Source of the DNA: Calditrichota bacterium
GTDB taxonomy: Bacteria > CLD3
Direction of reading: 5' to 3'
Assembly (NCBI GenBank): GCA_008501735.1
Contig: QQUF01000037.1
Span: forward strand, 1-41,202
DNA length: 41,202 nt
This document shows, piece by piece, positions 1 to 7,554 of this stretch. A program made the position numbers and the translations under genes. How positions within the stretch are numbered: the stretch's first letter is position 1; each line of letters begins with the position of its first letter. The notes beneath the pieces were generated by a model. It was given only the letters and a program-made list of their open reading frames with translations, was not told the origin of the DNA and did no database searches.

Positions 1-1
1 A

Positions 2-211
2 GAGGAGCAAGTTGAAAAGCTAAAGATTATAAAACCCGAAGAGCAAGAGGAAGAAATTGAAGAGGAAACAGAGAATGAATTTGGAGATGTTTTCGGAAAA
101 AAATCTTATGCTGATTTGGAAGACAAAGAAGCAATTAAGAAATTAGTTTTTATTGACGCACTTTTGGTAGCTTTGATTGCTACAACAGTTTATTTTTGGC
201 TTTTTGCGTGA
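2..211 (+). CDS. C-terminal end of an acidic, membrane-anchored protein (partial)
   Basis: An open frame runs from the window edge to a TGA at 209-211, giving the last 69 residues of a gene that starts upstream. The visible part is a very acidic, charge-rich stretch (EEQEEEIEEE type) followed by one hydrophobic segment (about LVFIDALLVALIATTVYFWLF) that ends at the C-terminus. It therefore looks like a tail-anchored or multi-pass protein whose charged region precedes its last membrane helix. I do not recognise the family from this fragment. The stop overlaps the start of the next gene (GTGA), so the two are probably translationally coupled. Confidence 0.6.
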   Translation, partial: EEQVEKLKIIKPEEQEEEIEEETENEFGDVFGKKSYADLEDKEAIKKLVFIDALLVALIATTVYFWLFA

Positions 212-1101
212 AATTAGAATTTGTAAAAAAACTTGCAGATGAAATGCGAAAGGCAATTTTACCACAGTTTGGAAAATTTGCTTCAAAAGCCTCAGAAAAA
301 AATGTTGCCGAAAGTGGCGACACAACCTTCAAACTTGACACAATCGCTGAAGACAAACTCTTTGAATTTCTCGAAACAAATAATTTTCAAGACGCTTACT
401 ACTCCGAAGACAGAGGTTTAGTAAAATTCTCAGAAAATCCAAAATTTGTTTTAGTAGTTGACCCAATTGACGGAACTCGAAGTGCCGTTTGTGGTTTAGA
501 ATCTTCAGTAATTTCGATTGCGGTTGCAAATTGTACCCAAAAGCCCAAGTTCAAAGACTTGATATTGGGAGTCATTCTTGAAATCAAAACAGGCGATATT
601 TTTTGGGCTGAAAAAGGCAAAGGTTCTTTCAAAAATGGAATTCCTTTAAAATCAAATTCACATTCCGACCTCAAAAAAACATTTTGGGCTTTTGAAACTG
701 TTGGAAGACCTTACCTTGAAATCGCAAAAATTCTCGCTCCACTTGTAAAAGTTACTTCAATCGAAGCAGGAGTTTTCTTGTTTTCAAGTTCAGCTTTTTC
801 TTTGACTCGAATCGCAACAGGACAATTTGATGCTTACCTTGACATTTCTGCGAGACTTTTGAAAGAGAATCCAATTTTAGCCGAAAAATTTAGAGATGCA
901 GGAAACGGCAAAATCATCACGGTCTTTCCATACGACATTGTTGCAGCAAAATTGATTTTGGAAGAAGCAGGCGGAATCGTAACTGATGCTTTTGGAAATT
1001 CAATCGAAGAAGAAAAGTTACTCACGAATCCAAATCTTTCGCTTTTAGTAGCTTCAAACAAGGAGTTACACAAAAAAATTTATAACCTTTTAGAATTTTA
1101 A
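208..1101 (+). CDS. Inositol monophosphatase family protein (IMPase / CysQ-like)
   Basis: Mg2+-dependent phosphatase of the inositol monophosphatase/FBPase superfamily, about 297 aa, a normal length for the family. Motifs in order are YSEDRG (the metal-binding Glu-Asp region), DPIDGTRS (the signature DPIDGT), and near the C-terminus PYDIVAAKLILEEAGG followed by VTDAFGN, matching the family's second motif. The substrate (inositol phosphate, 3'-phosphoadenosine 5'-phosphate or a sugar bisphosphate) cannot be told from sequence. A TTG at 196 is in frame, but I prefer GTG at 208: it overlaps the upstream TGA as GTGA and gives the start MKLEFVKKLAD. An ECF-type S component follows 9 bp downstream, so they probably form an operon. 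The family call is firm; the exact activity is open. Confidence 0.88.
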   Translation: MKLEFVKKLADEMRKAILPQFGKFASKASEKNVAESGDTTFKLDTIAEDKLFEFLETNNFQDAYYSEDRGLVKFSENPKFVLVVDPIDGTRSAVCGLESSVISIAVANCTQKPKFKDLILGVILEIKTGDIFWAEKGKGSFKNGIPLKSNSHSDLKKTFWAFETVGRPYLEIAKILAPLVKVTSIEAGVFLFSSSAFSLTRIATGQFDAYLDISARLLKENPILAEKFRDAGNGKIITVFPYDIVAAKLILEEAGGIVTDAFGNSIEEEKLLTNPNLSLLVASNKELHKKIYNLLEF

Positions 1102-1110
1102 GGTCTAGAA

Positions 1111-1635
1111 ATGCAAGATTCAATTACACTAAAATTTGACGGAATTAAAGACTACTTAGCAAATTTTCTGCTTGTTTTTCTTGCAGCAACTTTACCAATT
1201 GTAGCACACATCGCTGGAGCTCCTGTTAGAATTTTACTTCCAATGCACTGGGCAATTTTGCTTGCAGGTTTGGTTTACGGTTGGAAAGGTGGAGCTTTGA
1301 CAGGTCTTTTAGTTCCTGTTGTAAGTCATTTAATTTCTGGCTATCCTTTGCCACACATTTTACCTTCAATGACTGTCGAACTTTTTGCTTACGGATTTCT
1401 TACAGGAACTTTCAAAGAAAAACTCAAACTGAACGCTTTTGTTTCAGTTGCTTTAGCAATTTTGGTTGGAAGAATAATTTTTATCGGAAGCGTTTTTCTT
1501 TTCAAAGCAGTTGAGGGAAGTTATTTAGAGTACTTCCAAATTGCTTTAATTCCTGGAATTTTTGGAGCAGTTGGGCAAATTTTGGTTTTGCCTTTTGTCG
1601 CAAAATGGTGGATTGAGAAAAAAAATAATTCTTAG
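1111..1635 (+). CDS. ECF-type transporter S component family membrane protein
   Basis: A 174-aa integral membrane protein with about five or six hydrophobic helices. The segment PMHWAILLAGLVYGWKGGALTGL followed by PVVSHLISGYPLP is typical of ECF transporter substrate-binding (S) components of the FolT/BioY/HmpT-like superfamily, where the S subunit captures a vitamin or cofactor precursor and docks on a shared EcfAAT energising module. No Ecf ATPase or T component lies in this window, so it would have to use a module encoded elsewhere. The substrate cannot be inferred. It follows the IMPase gene by 9 bp, and its last four bases overlap the 3' end of the convergent MOSC gene. Family assignment is by pattern recognition. 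Confidence 0.7.
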   Translation: MQDSITLKFDGIKDYLANFLLVFLAATLPIVAHIAGAPVRILLPMHWAILLAGLVYGWKGGALTGLLVPVVSHLISGYPLPHILPSMTVELFAYGFLTGTFKEKLKLNAFVSVALAILVGRIIFIGSVFLFKAVEGSYLEYFQIALIPGIFGAVGQILVLPFVAKWWIEKKNNS

Positions 1636-2159
1636 ATTTTTTCTAAAGTATTTCCAACTTCAACAACTCCATCTTCAATAACTTTTGCATAAACTCCTCT
1701 GAGTCTGTATTCTGCTGTTTCTTTTGAATTCACAAATTTTAGAGCTTCGTGTCCAAACCTTCGCGCAAACTTATGACAACCCGTGTGAGCCTTTGAAGTA
1801 ATTTCTAAAGTTGCAGAACCGATTTTGAACTTTGTTCCAACAGGAAACTCTTCAACTCCGACACTTGCTTCAACATAAAGATTATCACCAAACTCAGGAA
1901 TTCTTTCATTTTCAATGGCAATCATTTCAGCAACATCATAGTTCATAATTGTAATTTGAGCTTCAGGATTTTTTGGTTCTGCTAAATTCCATCTATCTCC
2001 TGGTACACCATTTTCTGCCGTTAGCTTTGCTTTGTTCAAAACAAGCCTTTGCTCTTCAGGAAGTCTTGCAACAATTAACTTTAGTTCACCTTGACTGTCA
2101 CTCAAAGTTGAGATTTTAGTAAGATTTTTTTGAAGTTGTTCAGTTGTTAAATGAGTCAT
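1632..2159 (-). CDS. MOSC domain-containing protein
   Basis: A stand-alone 175-aa MOSC (molybdenum cofactor sulfurase C-terminal) domain. Recognisable elements are GVPGDRW near residue 50, a central GDNLYVEASV....FPVGTKFKIGSATLEIT strand region, and TGCHKFARRFG, whose Cys is the conserved family cysteine. The C-terminus reads LRGVYAKVIEDGVVEVGN, as in other MOSC proteins, where the domain is thought to bind or transfer sulfur or to interact with Mo-cofactor. Bacterial stand-alone members (YiiM-type) reduce N-hydroxylated compounds in some species. Whether that applies here is unknown. It lies 15 bp downstream of dsbD on the same strand, so co-transcription is likely. Confidence 0.85.
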   Translation of the reverse strand: MTHLTTEQLQKNLTKISTLSDSQGELKLIVARLPEEQRLVLNKAKLTAENGVPGDRWNLAEPKNPEAQITIMNYDVAEMIAIENERIPEFGDNLYVEASVGVEEFPVGTKFKIGSATLEITSKAHTGCHKFARRFGHEALKFVNSKETAEYRLRGVYAKVIEDGVVEVGNTLEKI

Positions 2160-2174
2160 TTTAGAGTCCTAAAC

Positions 2175-4112
2175 TTATTCTAAAGTTTGTGTAATGTTGC
2201 CTTTGTGTTTTGCGATTGCTTCTTCTAAGAAAATTCTAAATTCATCTGGCTCGTTTGTGTACCCTGGGAAAGTTGCAACTTCAACATCATTTTCATTCAT
2301 AATTGCATAAAATGGCAAGGCAGTTGTTTGAAATCGTTCAATCTGAAATTCTTGTTTTGCCTTGTAATTGTCGCCGCCGTCAGTGTAAAGCTGAACCAAA
2401 ACAAATTCGTCTCTTAAAAGTGGAAAAATGTCAGGAAGTCCCATTACATTTTTTTCCATCAAACGACAATTTGTACAAGTGTAACCAGTGAAATCTATAA
2501 AAATCGGTTTACCTGTTTCTTTAGATTTTTCAATTCCAAGTTCGTATTCTGGTAACCAAGGTAAATCGTGAACAGCAATGTGTTTTTTACCTGATTTTCC
2601 ACCACCGTTTGAAGCTACGACGTGAGTTGCACCATAATTTTCAGGTGGAAGCCAAGAATCAACCCAACCGTGTAAAGGCTCACCAATTAAACCTCTTGCA
2701 AGATAAAGTGAAGCTGTAAAAAAAACGATACTTAAGAAAAGTCTCGGCACTCCAACAATTTCGAGTTTAGAATCGTGTGGAAGTCGAATTTTTCCAAGTA
2801 AATAAAATCCTGCCATTCCGAAAATTATTACCCAAGCAGTTAGCATAATTGGTCGAGTCATAAATTCCCATTGGAAAATCAAATCTGCATTTGAGAAAAA
2901 CTTGAAAGCTGCTGCAAGCTCTACAAAACCCATTACAACTTTAGTTGAGTTTAACCAACCACCACTTTTTGGTAAGTTTGCAATCATTTGGGGGAAAAGT
3001 GCAAGGACAAAGAAAGGTGCTGCAAAGACACTCGCAAAAACTGTCATTCCAATTATCGGCATTATAAAACTACCTTGCGAAACTGCCACCATCAGAATTC
3101 CGATGAACTGAACCGTGCAAGTAAAAGCTGCAAGTGTGAAAGTAAATCCCATCAAAATTACGCCCCAATAACCAGAGGATTCGTTACTCTTGAGATTCAT
3201 ATAATTTACAAGTGACGGAGGAAGTTCAAGCTCAAACATTCCAAAAAGGCTAAGTGCAAAAGCTATAAAAAGTCCCGTTATGAAAATGTTCACCCAAGGA
3301 TTTGCTGCAATTGCGTTCGCTGCTCCGCCTCCCATAAAAACTGAAAGAACAACTCCTAGAATTACATAAGTTCCAATAATTCCAAGACAGTAAGCTGTTG
3401 CAAGTTTTACACTTTTTGCTCTGTCGCCTGCTTGTTTTGTGAAGAAAGAAACCGTAATTGGAATCATTGGGAAAACACAAGGAGTAAGGAGTGCAAGAAG
3501 TCCAGCAGAAATTGCTAAACCGATAAAAGACCAAAAGTCTGTTTCAAGCAATTCGTTCTGGTCTCCGCCTGATTTTCCAGCTTGGGAAATTGAAGCCATC
3601 GCAAATTCTTCTCTTGGCTCACCGTCTTCAACTAAAACATTAAAGGAGAATTCTTTTGTGGTTGGAGGAAGACAAGTTGTTTCATTACAAAGTTGGTAGG
3701 AAACTTCACCACTTAAACTATATTCTCCAGCTTTAATTTCTTCACCCACAGCAAAAGATTTCGAGAAGATTCCTTCTTTCTCAAAAAATTCAACATTAAT
3801 TTCAAAACCTTCGTCCCAAACAACTTTTGGCTTGTTCTGTGAAAAACCACCCTCAATCTTAAAAGGACCTTTTTCCTTAAAAGTAATTTCAGTTGCATTC
3901 GGACCATCATCAGGAGTCGTCAGAGAATAAACGTGCCAATCATCGTGAGGCGTAATCGTATAAGAAAAAGTAACAACTTCTCCTACTCTCGCCTTCTCAG
4001 GAGTAACTTCAACTTTTATATCAACAGGCGAAGGAGGTGCTTGTGCATAAAGATTTAGTGAAAAAATTAGACTTATAAAAATGAGAGAAATTAACGAATT
4101 GAGTCTTGGCAT
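2175..4112 (-). CDS. dsbD: Thiol:disulfide interchange protein DsbD-like (electron conduit)
   Basis: Carries reducing equivalents from cytoplasmic thioredoxin across the inner membrane to periplasmic partners. The 645 aa show the three classic parts. A signal peptide (about 1-23, ending LYAQA) precedes a periplasmic immunoglobulin-like domain with Cys142 and Cys147 (CNETTC). A central domain of about eight helices (roughly 190-475) follows, with LLTPCVFPMIPI (Cys212) and the second membrane Cys332 in AAFTCTVQF. The C-terminal thioredoxin-fold domain carries CTNC (Cys546, Cys549). All six expected redox cysteines are present. CTNC differs from the CVAC of E. coli, as is common in Bacteroidota-type homologues. 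It is divergent from a tetR gene, and a strong palindrome lies between them. Confidence 0.92.
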   Translation of the reverse strand: MPRLNSLISLIFISLIFSLNLYAQAPPSPVDIKVEVTPEKARVGEVVTFSYTITPHDDWHVYSLTTPDDGPNATEITFKEKGPFKIEGGFSQNKPKVVWDEGFEINVEFFEKEGIFSKSFAVGEEIKAGEYSLSGEVSYQLCNETTCLPPTTKEFSFNVLVEDGEPREEFAMASISQAGKSGGDQNELLETDFWSFIGLAISAGLLALLTPCVFPMIPITVSFFTKQAGDRAKSVKLATAYCLGIIGTYVILGVVLSVFMGGGAANAIAANPWVNIFITGLFIAFALSLFGMFELELPPSLVNYMNLKSNESSGYWGVILMGFTFTLAAFTCTVQFIGILMVAVSQGSFIMPIIGMTVFASVFAAPFFVLALFPQMIANLPKSGGWLNSTKVVMGFVELAAAFKFFSNADLIFQWEFMTRPIMLTAWVIIFGMAGFYLLGKIRLPHDSKLEIVGVPRLFLSIVFFTASLYLARGLIGEPLHGWVDSWLPPENYGATHVVASNGGGKSGKKHIAVHDLPWLPEYELGIEKSKETGKPIFIDFTGYTCTNCRLMEKNVMGLPDIFPLLRDEFVLVQLYTDGGDNYKAKQEFQIERFQTTALPFYAIMNENDVEVATFPGYTNEPDEFRIFLEEAIAKHKGNITQTLE

Positions 4113-4230
4113 TATGTTTTCCTTAATGTGAAAGTTTATAACTTTTTAATTTAACAAAAAACAGAATGTTTTATGCCAAAAGTTTTCAGAAAAAGTGAAT
4201 TTTAAAATTGACTTTCAGAATCAATCTTTT

Positions 4231-4259
4231 TAATTTGCTAAACAGTGTTCAGTAAATTA
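4231..4259. promoter_or_regulatory. Palindromic operator, probable TetR-regulator binding site (dsbD/tetR intergenic)
   Basis: A 29-bp palindrome centred at 4245, in which 24 positions are consistent with dyad symmetry (mismatches are two base pairs plus the centre). Its core is CTAAAC-AGT-GTTCAG. It lies about 20 bp upstream of the tetR start and about 120 bp upstream of dsbD, so bound protein could affect both divergent promoters. The same core, CTAAAC-nnn-GTTyAG, recurs upstream of the TonB receptor gene. Confidence 0.65.
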
Positions 4260-4278
4260 ATTTTACGAAGTAAACCCA

Positions 4279-4899
4279 ATGGGAATTTCAGAACGAAGAA
4301 AACGCGAAAAAGAACTTATGCGAAAGCTCATTTTAAGAGCTTCAATGGAGCTTTTTGTAAAAGAAGGCTTTCACAATGTTTCAATTCGCCACATTGCAGA
4401 AAGAATTGAATACAGCCCTGCGACAATCTACCTTTACTTCAAAAACAAAGACGAAATTATTTACAAATTAAATGAAGAGGGATTTCGCGAACTTAACAAA
4501 AGAATGTTGCGGACAAGCTCAGTAAAAGACCCTTTAGAGAGAATCCGAAAAATTGGCGAAGTTTACATTCACTTTGGACTCGAAAACCAAGAATACTACG
4601 AATTAATGTTCATAACCAAAGCTACAATGAAGAATTTAGAAGAGCCTGAATGTGGTTGGGATTGTGGAGAAGAAGCATTTATGACTTTGCAAAACACGGT
4701 TCAGGACTGCATCGATTCAGGAATTATTGACTCACAAAATGTCGTTGCAACAACAATTGGGCTTTGGGCAACTGTTCACGGTTTTGTTTCGTTAATTATC
4801 CGTGAAAGGCTTGAGATTCTTCCCGACGAACACAAACAAGCAATTTTAAACCAAGCACAAAATTTCATTTTAGACTTAATTCAAAGAATAAGAAAATAA
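4279..4899 (+). CDS. TetR/AcrR family transcriptional regulator
   Basis: A 206-aa one-component regulator. The N-terminal TetR helix-turn-helix domain covers about residues 13-60, with the recognition region VSIRHIAERIEYSPATIYLYFKNKDEII split across the turn and third helix in the usual way. The rest is an all-helical ligand-binding domain, with a C-terminal half resembling TetR_C-type domains of AcrR regulators. The segment ECGWDCGEE has two Cys four residues apart, but nothing shows they sense redox. It is divergent from dsbD and 77 bp upstream of the TonB receptor. Matching palindromes at 4231-4259 and 4917-4931 suggest that it represses itself, dsbD and the receptor. Ligand unknown. Confidence 0.9.
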   Translation: MGISERRKREKELMRKLILRASMELFVKEGFHNVSIRHIAERIEYSPATIYLYFKNKDEIIYKLNEEGFRELNKRMLRTSSVKDPLERIRKIGEVYIHFGLENQEYYELMFITKATMKNLEEPECGWDCGEEAFMTLQNTVQDCIDSGIIDSQNVVATTIGLWATVHGFVSLIIRERLEILPDEHKQAILNQAQNFILDLIQRIRK

Positions 4900-4916
4900 A
4901 AAAATTTTAATTATAA

Positions 4917-4931
4917 CTAAACAACGTTTAG
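4917..4931. promoter_or_regulatory. Second palindromic operator upstream of the TonB receptor gene
   Basis: CTAAAC-AAC-GTTTAG is a perfect 6+6 inverted repeat with a 3-bp spacer, the same architecture as the core of the 4231-4259 palindrome. A related sequence, CCAACGTTTAATCA, follows at about 4939-4952 and shares ACGTTTA, so there may be a second, weaker half-overlapping site. It lies about 45 bp upstream of the receptor start. Confidence 0.6.
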
Positions 4932-4976
4932 TAAAAAACCAACGTTTAATCAAATATTTTCAAAGGAATAAGAAAA

Positions 4977-7337
4977 ATGTTCAAATCACTTTTTCTCTTA
5001 CTAATTTTATCAAGTTTTGCATTTTCTGCGAATGAAGGTAGAATTCGCGGAAAAATTATTGACCAACTAACCAAACAACCATTAATCGGAGCTTCGGTTC
5101 TTGTTGTCGGAACTGAAAACGGAGCTTCAACAGACGCTGACGGAAACTTTTTTATCACAAGTATTCCCGAAGATGTTTACCAACTTCAAGTTAGTTATAT
5201 CGGCTACAACTCAACAGTTAGAAATGACGTGAGAGTTGTCCGTAAAAAAACAACAAACGTTTCAATTGGACTTGAAGAGTCAATTTTACAAACAGAAGAA
5301 GTAGTGATTAGTGCAAGAAGTTTTGAAGAAAACACAGATGCTCCTGTTTCAAACTTTACTTACACTTTAGAAGAAATCAAAAAAAATCCAGGTGGTGGAG
5401 CAGATGTTTTTAGAGCAATTAGCTCACTTCCGGGAGTAAGTTCAGGTGGAGCAGAATTTTCAGCTTTTGCAGTTCGTGGTGGAAGCCCGAAAGAAAACAT
5501 AATTTTAATTGACAACATTCCTTTTGACAAAGTAACTCACCTTTCCGGCGGAAATGAAGAAGAGGAAGCTCAAGGTGGAAGATTCAGCATTTTTGCGGCA
5601 GAATTAGTTGATGAAGCAAATTTTCAAGGAGGTGGATTTTCAGCTCGTTACGGAGGAAAAAATGCTTCTTACATTCGATTGAAAATTAAAGAAGGAAACA
5701 AAGACAATTTCACTCTTTCAGGTTACTACGACCTTCTTGGAGGAGGAATTGATTACAGCGGTCCGACTTACCTTAACAAAAATACAAGTTTAATTGTTTC
5801 TGCAAGACGTTTAAACTTTGACAGAGTTTTGGAAATTACAGGACAAGACGATTTGGGACACACAGGATTTGCGGACGTGATTGTGAAATCAACGACTCAA
5901 GTTGACAGAAACAACAAAGTTTCATTCCTTGGAATTTGGGCTCCAGAATATTTTGAAAGAACTGAGAAACACATTTTCAGAAGCGACACAAAAGCCGAAA
6001 CTCAATTGCAAGACTTAGAAACTGACAAAAGTTTACTTGGCTTAAACTGGCAGGTTCTGACAAGTAAAAACAGTTTTTTACAAAATACTTTTTACCACAT
6101 TCGTGAAAAAATTGATTACGAACAAGGAAAACTATTTTTAAATCAAGACCAGACTGAAGAGGTTACAAGGCTTCCGAAATTTGAAAACTCAAACAGGCAA
6201 ACCGAAATCGGCTACAAAGCAGATTTCGTTTACCAGCCAAGTAAAAAATCTGACTTGAAATTAGGTTTTGAACTTAAAAGGCTTAGTGTTGATTACTCTT
6301 ACACAATGCTTGAGCCTTCAGGAGTTGATACACTTTTTACTTTTGACCAAAATGATTTTCGAGTAGACCCAACGAAAAATTATCTTTTGGTCACTCCTGA
6401 AAGTTTTAACCAAGATTTTGATGAAGTAAAAATGAATTACTCTGCTTACTCAGAATATTCTTATACTTTTCTCAAAAAAATTACTCTTACTCCAGGAATT
6501 AGGTTCGATTACAGTGAACTAAACGAAAAAATCTATTTTTCTCCAAGATTCAGTGCAAGTTATTCCTTAAACCAAACAACAAAACTAAACCTCGCAACAG
6601 GAATTTATTATCAAAACCCTGAACTAAACGTTGTGATTTCTTCGCCTTTAAACACTGAACTCGAAAACGAAAAAGCGACTCATTACATCTTTGGACTTAC
6701 AAAATATTTTGCAAGAGATTTCAAATTTACAGCAGAAGCCTACTACAAAAAATTCGATGACTTACTTGTTCAACCTTCACGAACAAGTGCAGAAAGGATT
6801 AACAGCGGTTCGGGTTACTCAAGAGGAATTGACTTCGGAATCGTAAAACAGCTTACAAATGATTACTACGGTCAAGTCAACTATTCTTATTCGCAAAGCA
6901 AAAGAAATGATAATTTGGGAAATGATGGACAAGGCTCTTACAACTCAGATTTCAACCAACCACATATTTTTAACATTTTAGTCGGCTACAACGTGAATAA
7001 AAATTGGTCAGTAAGTGCAAGATGGAAATACGCAACAGGAAGACCAAAAGACGATTACATCAAACACGAAAATATTTTTGAGGATTCAAACAACTTGCAG
7101 TACTCAAAAGAAATTATTTCAAACAACACAAAAAGGCTAAAAGACTACCATTCTTTAAATGTAAGAGTTGACCACCGTTGGCAGTTAAATAATTTTGCGA
7201 TTGTCAGTTTCTTGGACATTCTCAACCTTTACAACCACAAAAATGTTTCCGAGGAGAGATTCCTCGAAAAAACAGGAGAATTTGAAGAACAAGGATTTGG
7301 AATTATTCCAACACTCGGAATGAAAATTGAATTTTAG
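4977..7337 (+). CDS. TonB-dependent receptor with N-terminal carboxypeptidase-regulatory domain
   Basis: Outer-membrane active-transport channel of 786 aa, energised by TonB/ExbBD. A signal peptide (about 1-17, ending AFSA) is followed by a carboxypeptidase-regulatory-like beta-sandwich (about 20-105: GKIIDQLTKQPLIGASVLV...TDADGNFFI...YIGY). The plug domain covers about 110-235 (VFRAISSLPGVSS...AFAVRGGSPKENIILIDNIP). A 22-stranded type barrel then ends in MKIEF, with the expected terminal Phe. The architecture is that of Bacteroidota/Chlorobi CarboxypepD_reg receptors rather than SusC, and no SusD gene is adjacent. The substrate is unknown. AAAGGA at about 4962-4967 is a reasonable ribosome-binding site. 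Control by the upstream TetR protein is likely. Confidence 0.92.
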   Translation: MFKSLFLLLILSSFAFSANEGRIRGKIIDQLTKQPLIGASVLVVGTENGASTDADGNFFITSIPEDVYQLQVSYIGYNSTVRNDVRVVRKKTTNVSIGLEESILQTEEVVISARSFEENTDAPVSNFTYTLEEIKKNPGGGADVFRAISSLPGVSSGGAEFSAFAVRGGSPKENIILIDNIPFDKVTHLSGGNEEEEAQGGRFSIFAAELVDEANFQGGGFSARYGGKNASYIRLKIKEGNKDNFTLSGYYDLLGGGIDYSGPTYLNKNTSLIVSARRLNFDRVLEITGQDDLGHTGFADVIVKSTTQVDRNNKVSFLGIWAPEYFERTEKHIFRSDTKAETQLQDLETDKSLLGLNWQVLTSKNSFLQNTFYHIREKIDYEQGKLFLNQDQTEEVTRLPKFENSNRQTEIGYKADFVYQPSKKSDLKLGFELKRLSVDYSYTMLEPSGVDTLFTFDQNDFRVDPTKNYLLVTPESFNQDFDEVKMNYSAYSEYSYTFLKKITLTPGIRFDYSELNEKIYFSPRFSASYSLNQTTKLNLATGIYYQNPELNVVISSPLNTELENEKATHYIFGLTKYFARDFKFTAEAYYKKFDDLLVQPSRTSAERINSGSGYSRGIDFGIVKQLTNDYYGQVNYSYSQSKRNDNLGNDGQGSYNSDFNQPHIFNILVGYNVNKNWSVSARWKYATGRPKDDYIKHENIFEDSNNLQYSKEIISNNTKRLKDYHSLNVRVDHRWQLNNFAIVSFLDILNLYNHKNVSEERFLEKTGEFEEQGFGIIPTLGMKIEF

Positions 7338-7477
7338 CTGACGTTACGAGAAAAAAGAAAGAGAACCCACAGAGTAACACAAAGAAACCTAAGGGATTTT
7401 GTTTTTGCTTAACATCAAATTTTAATTTTTAGGGAATTTATTTGCCTGCGAAAGACACGAGAAATATTTGTTTCCTA

Positions 7478-7554
7478 TAGAGACGCACATTGTGCGTCTT
7501 AGTAAAAAGCACAAATTTTAATATTATTTTAAGATGCACCGCCGTGCGTCTCTA
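7478..7554. repeat. REP-doublet-like palindromic element (AGAGACGCAC family)
   Basis: Two palindromic units face each other. The left unit (7479-7501) contains AGACGCACA-t-TGTGCGTCT, a perfect hairpin. The right unit (about 7530-7554) reads, on the other strand, TAGAGACGCAC, GGCG and TGCATCTTA, an imperfect copy. About 28 bp of AT-rich sequence separates them. The organisation resembles REP doublets (BIMEs) or a very small MITE. Its right terminus, CTA on the plus strand, supplies the TAG stop of the minus-strand OstA-like gene at 7552-7554. No REP-associated transposase is in the window. Confidence 0.7.

Noticed and set aside
196-208. TTG start for the IMPase gene at 196
   Set aside because: It overlaps the upstream gene by 16 bp. 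GTG 208 gives a GTGA overlap and the normal N-terminus.
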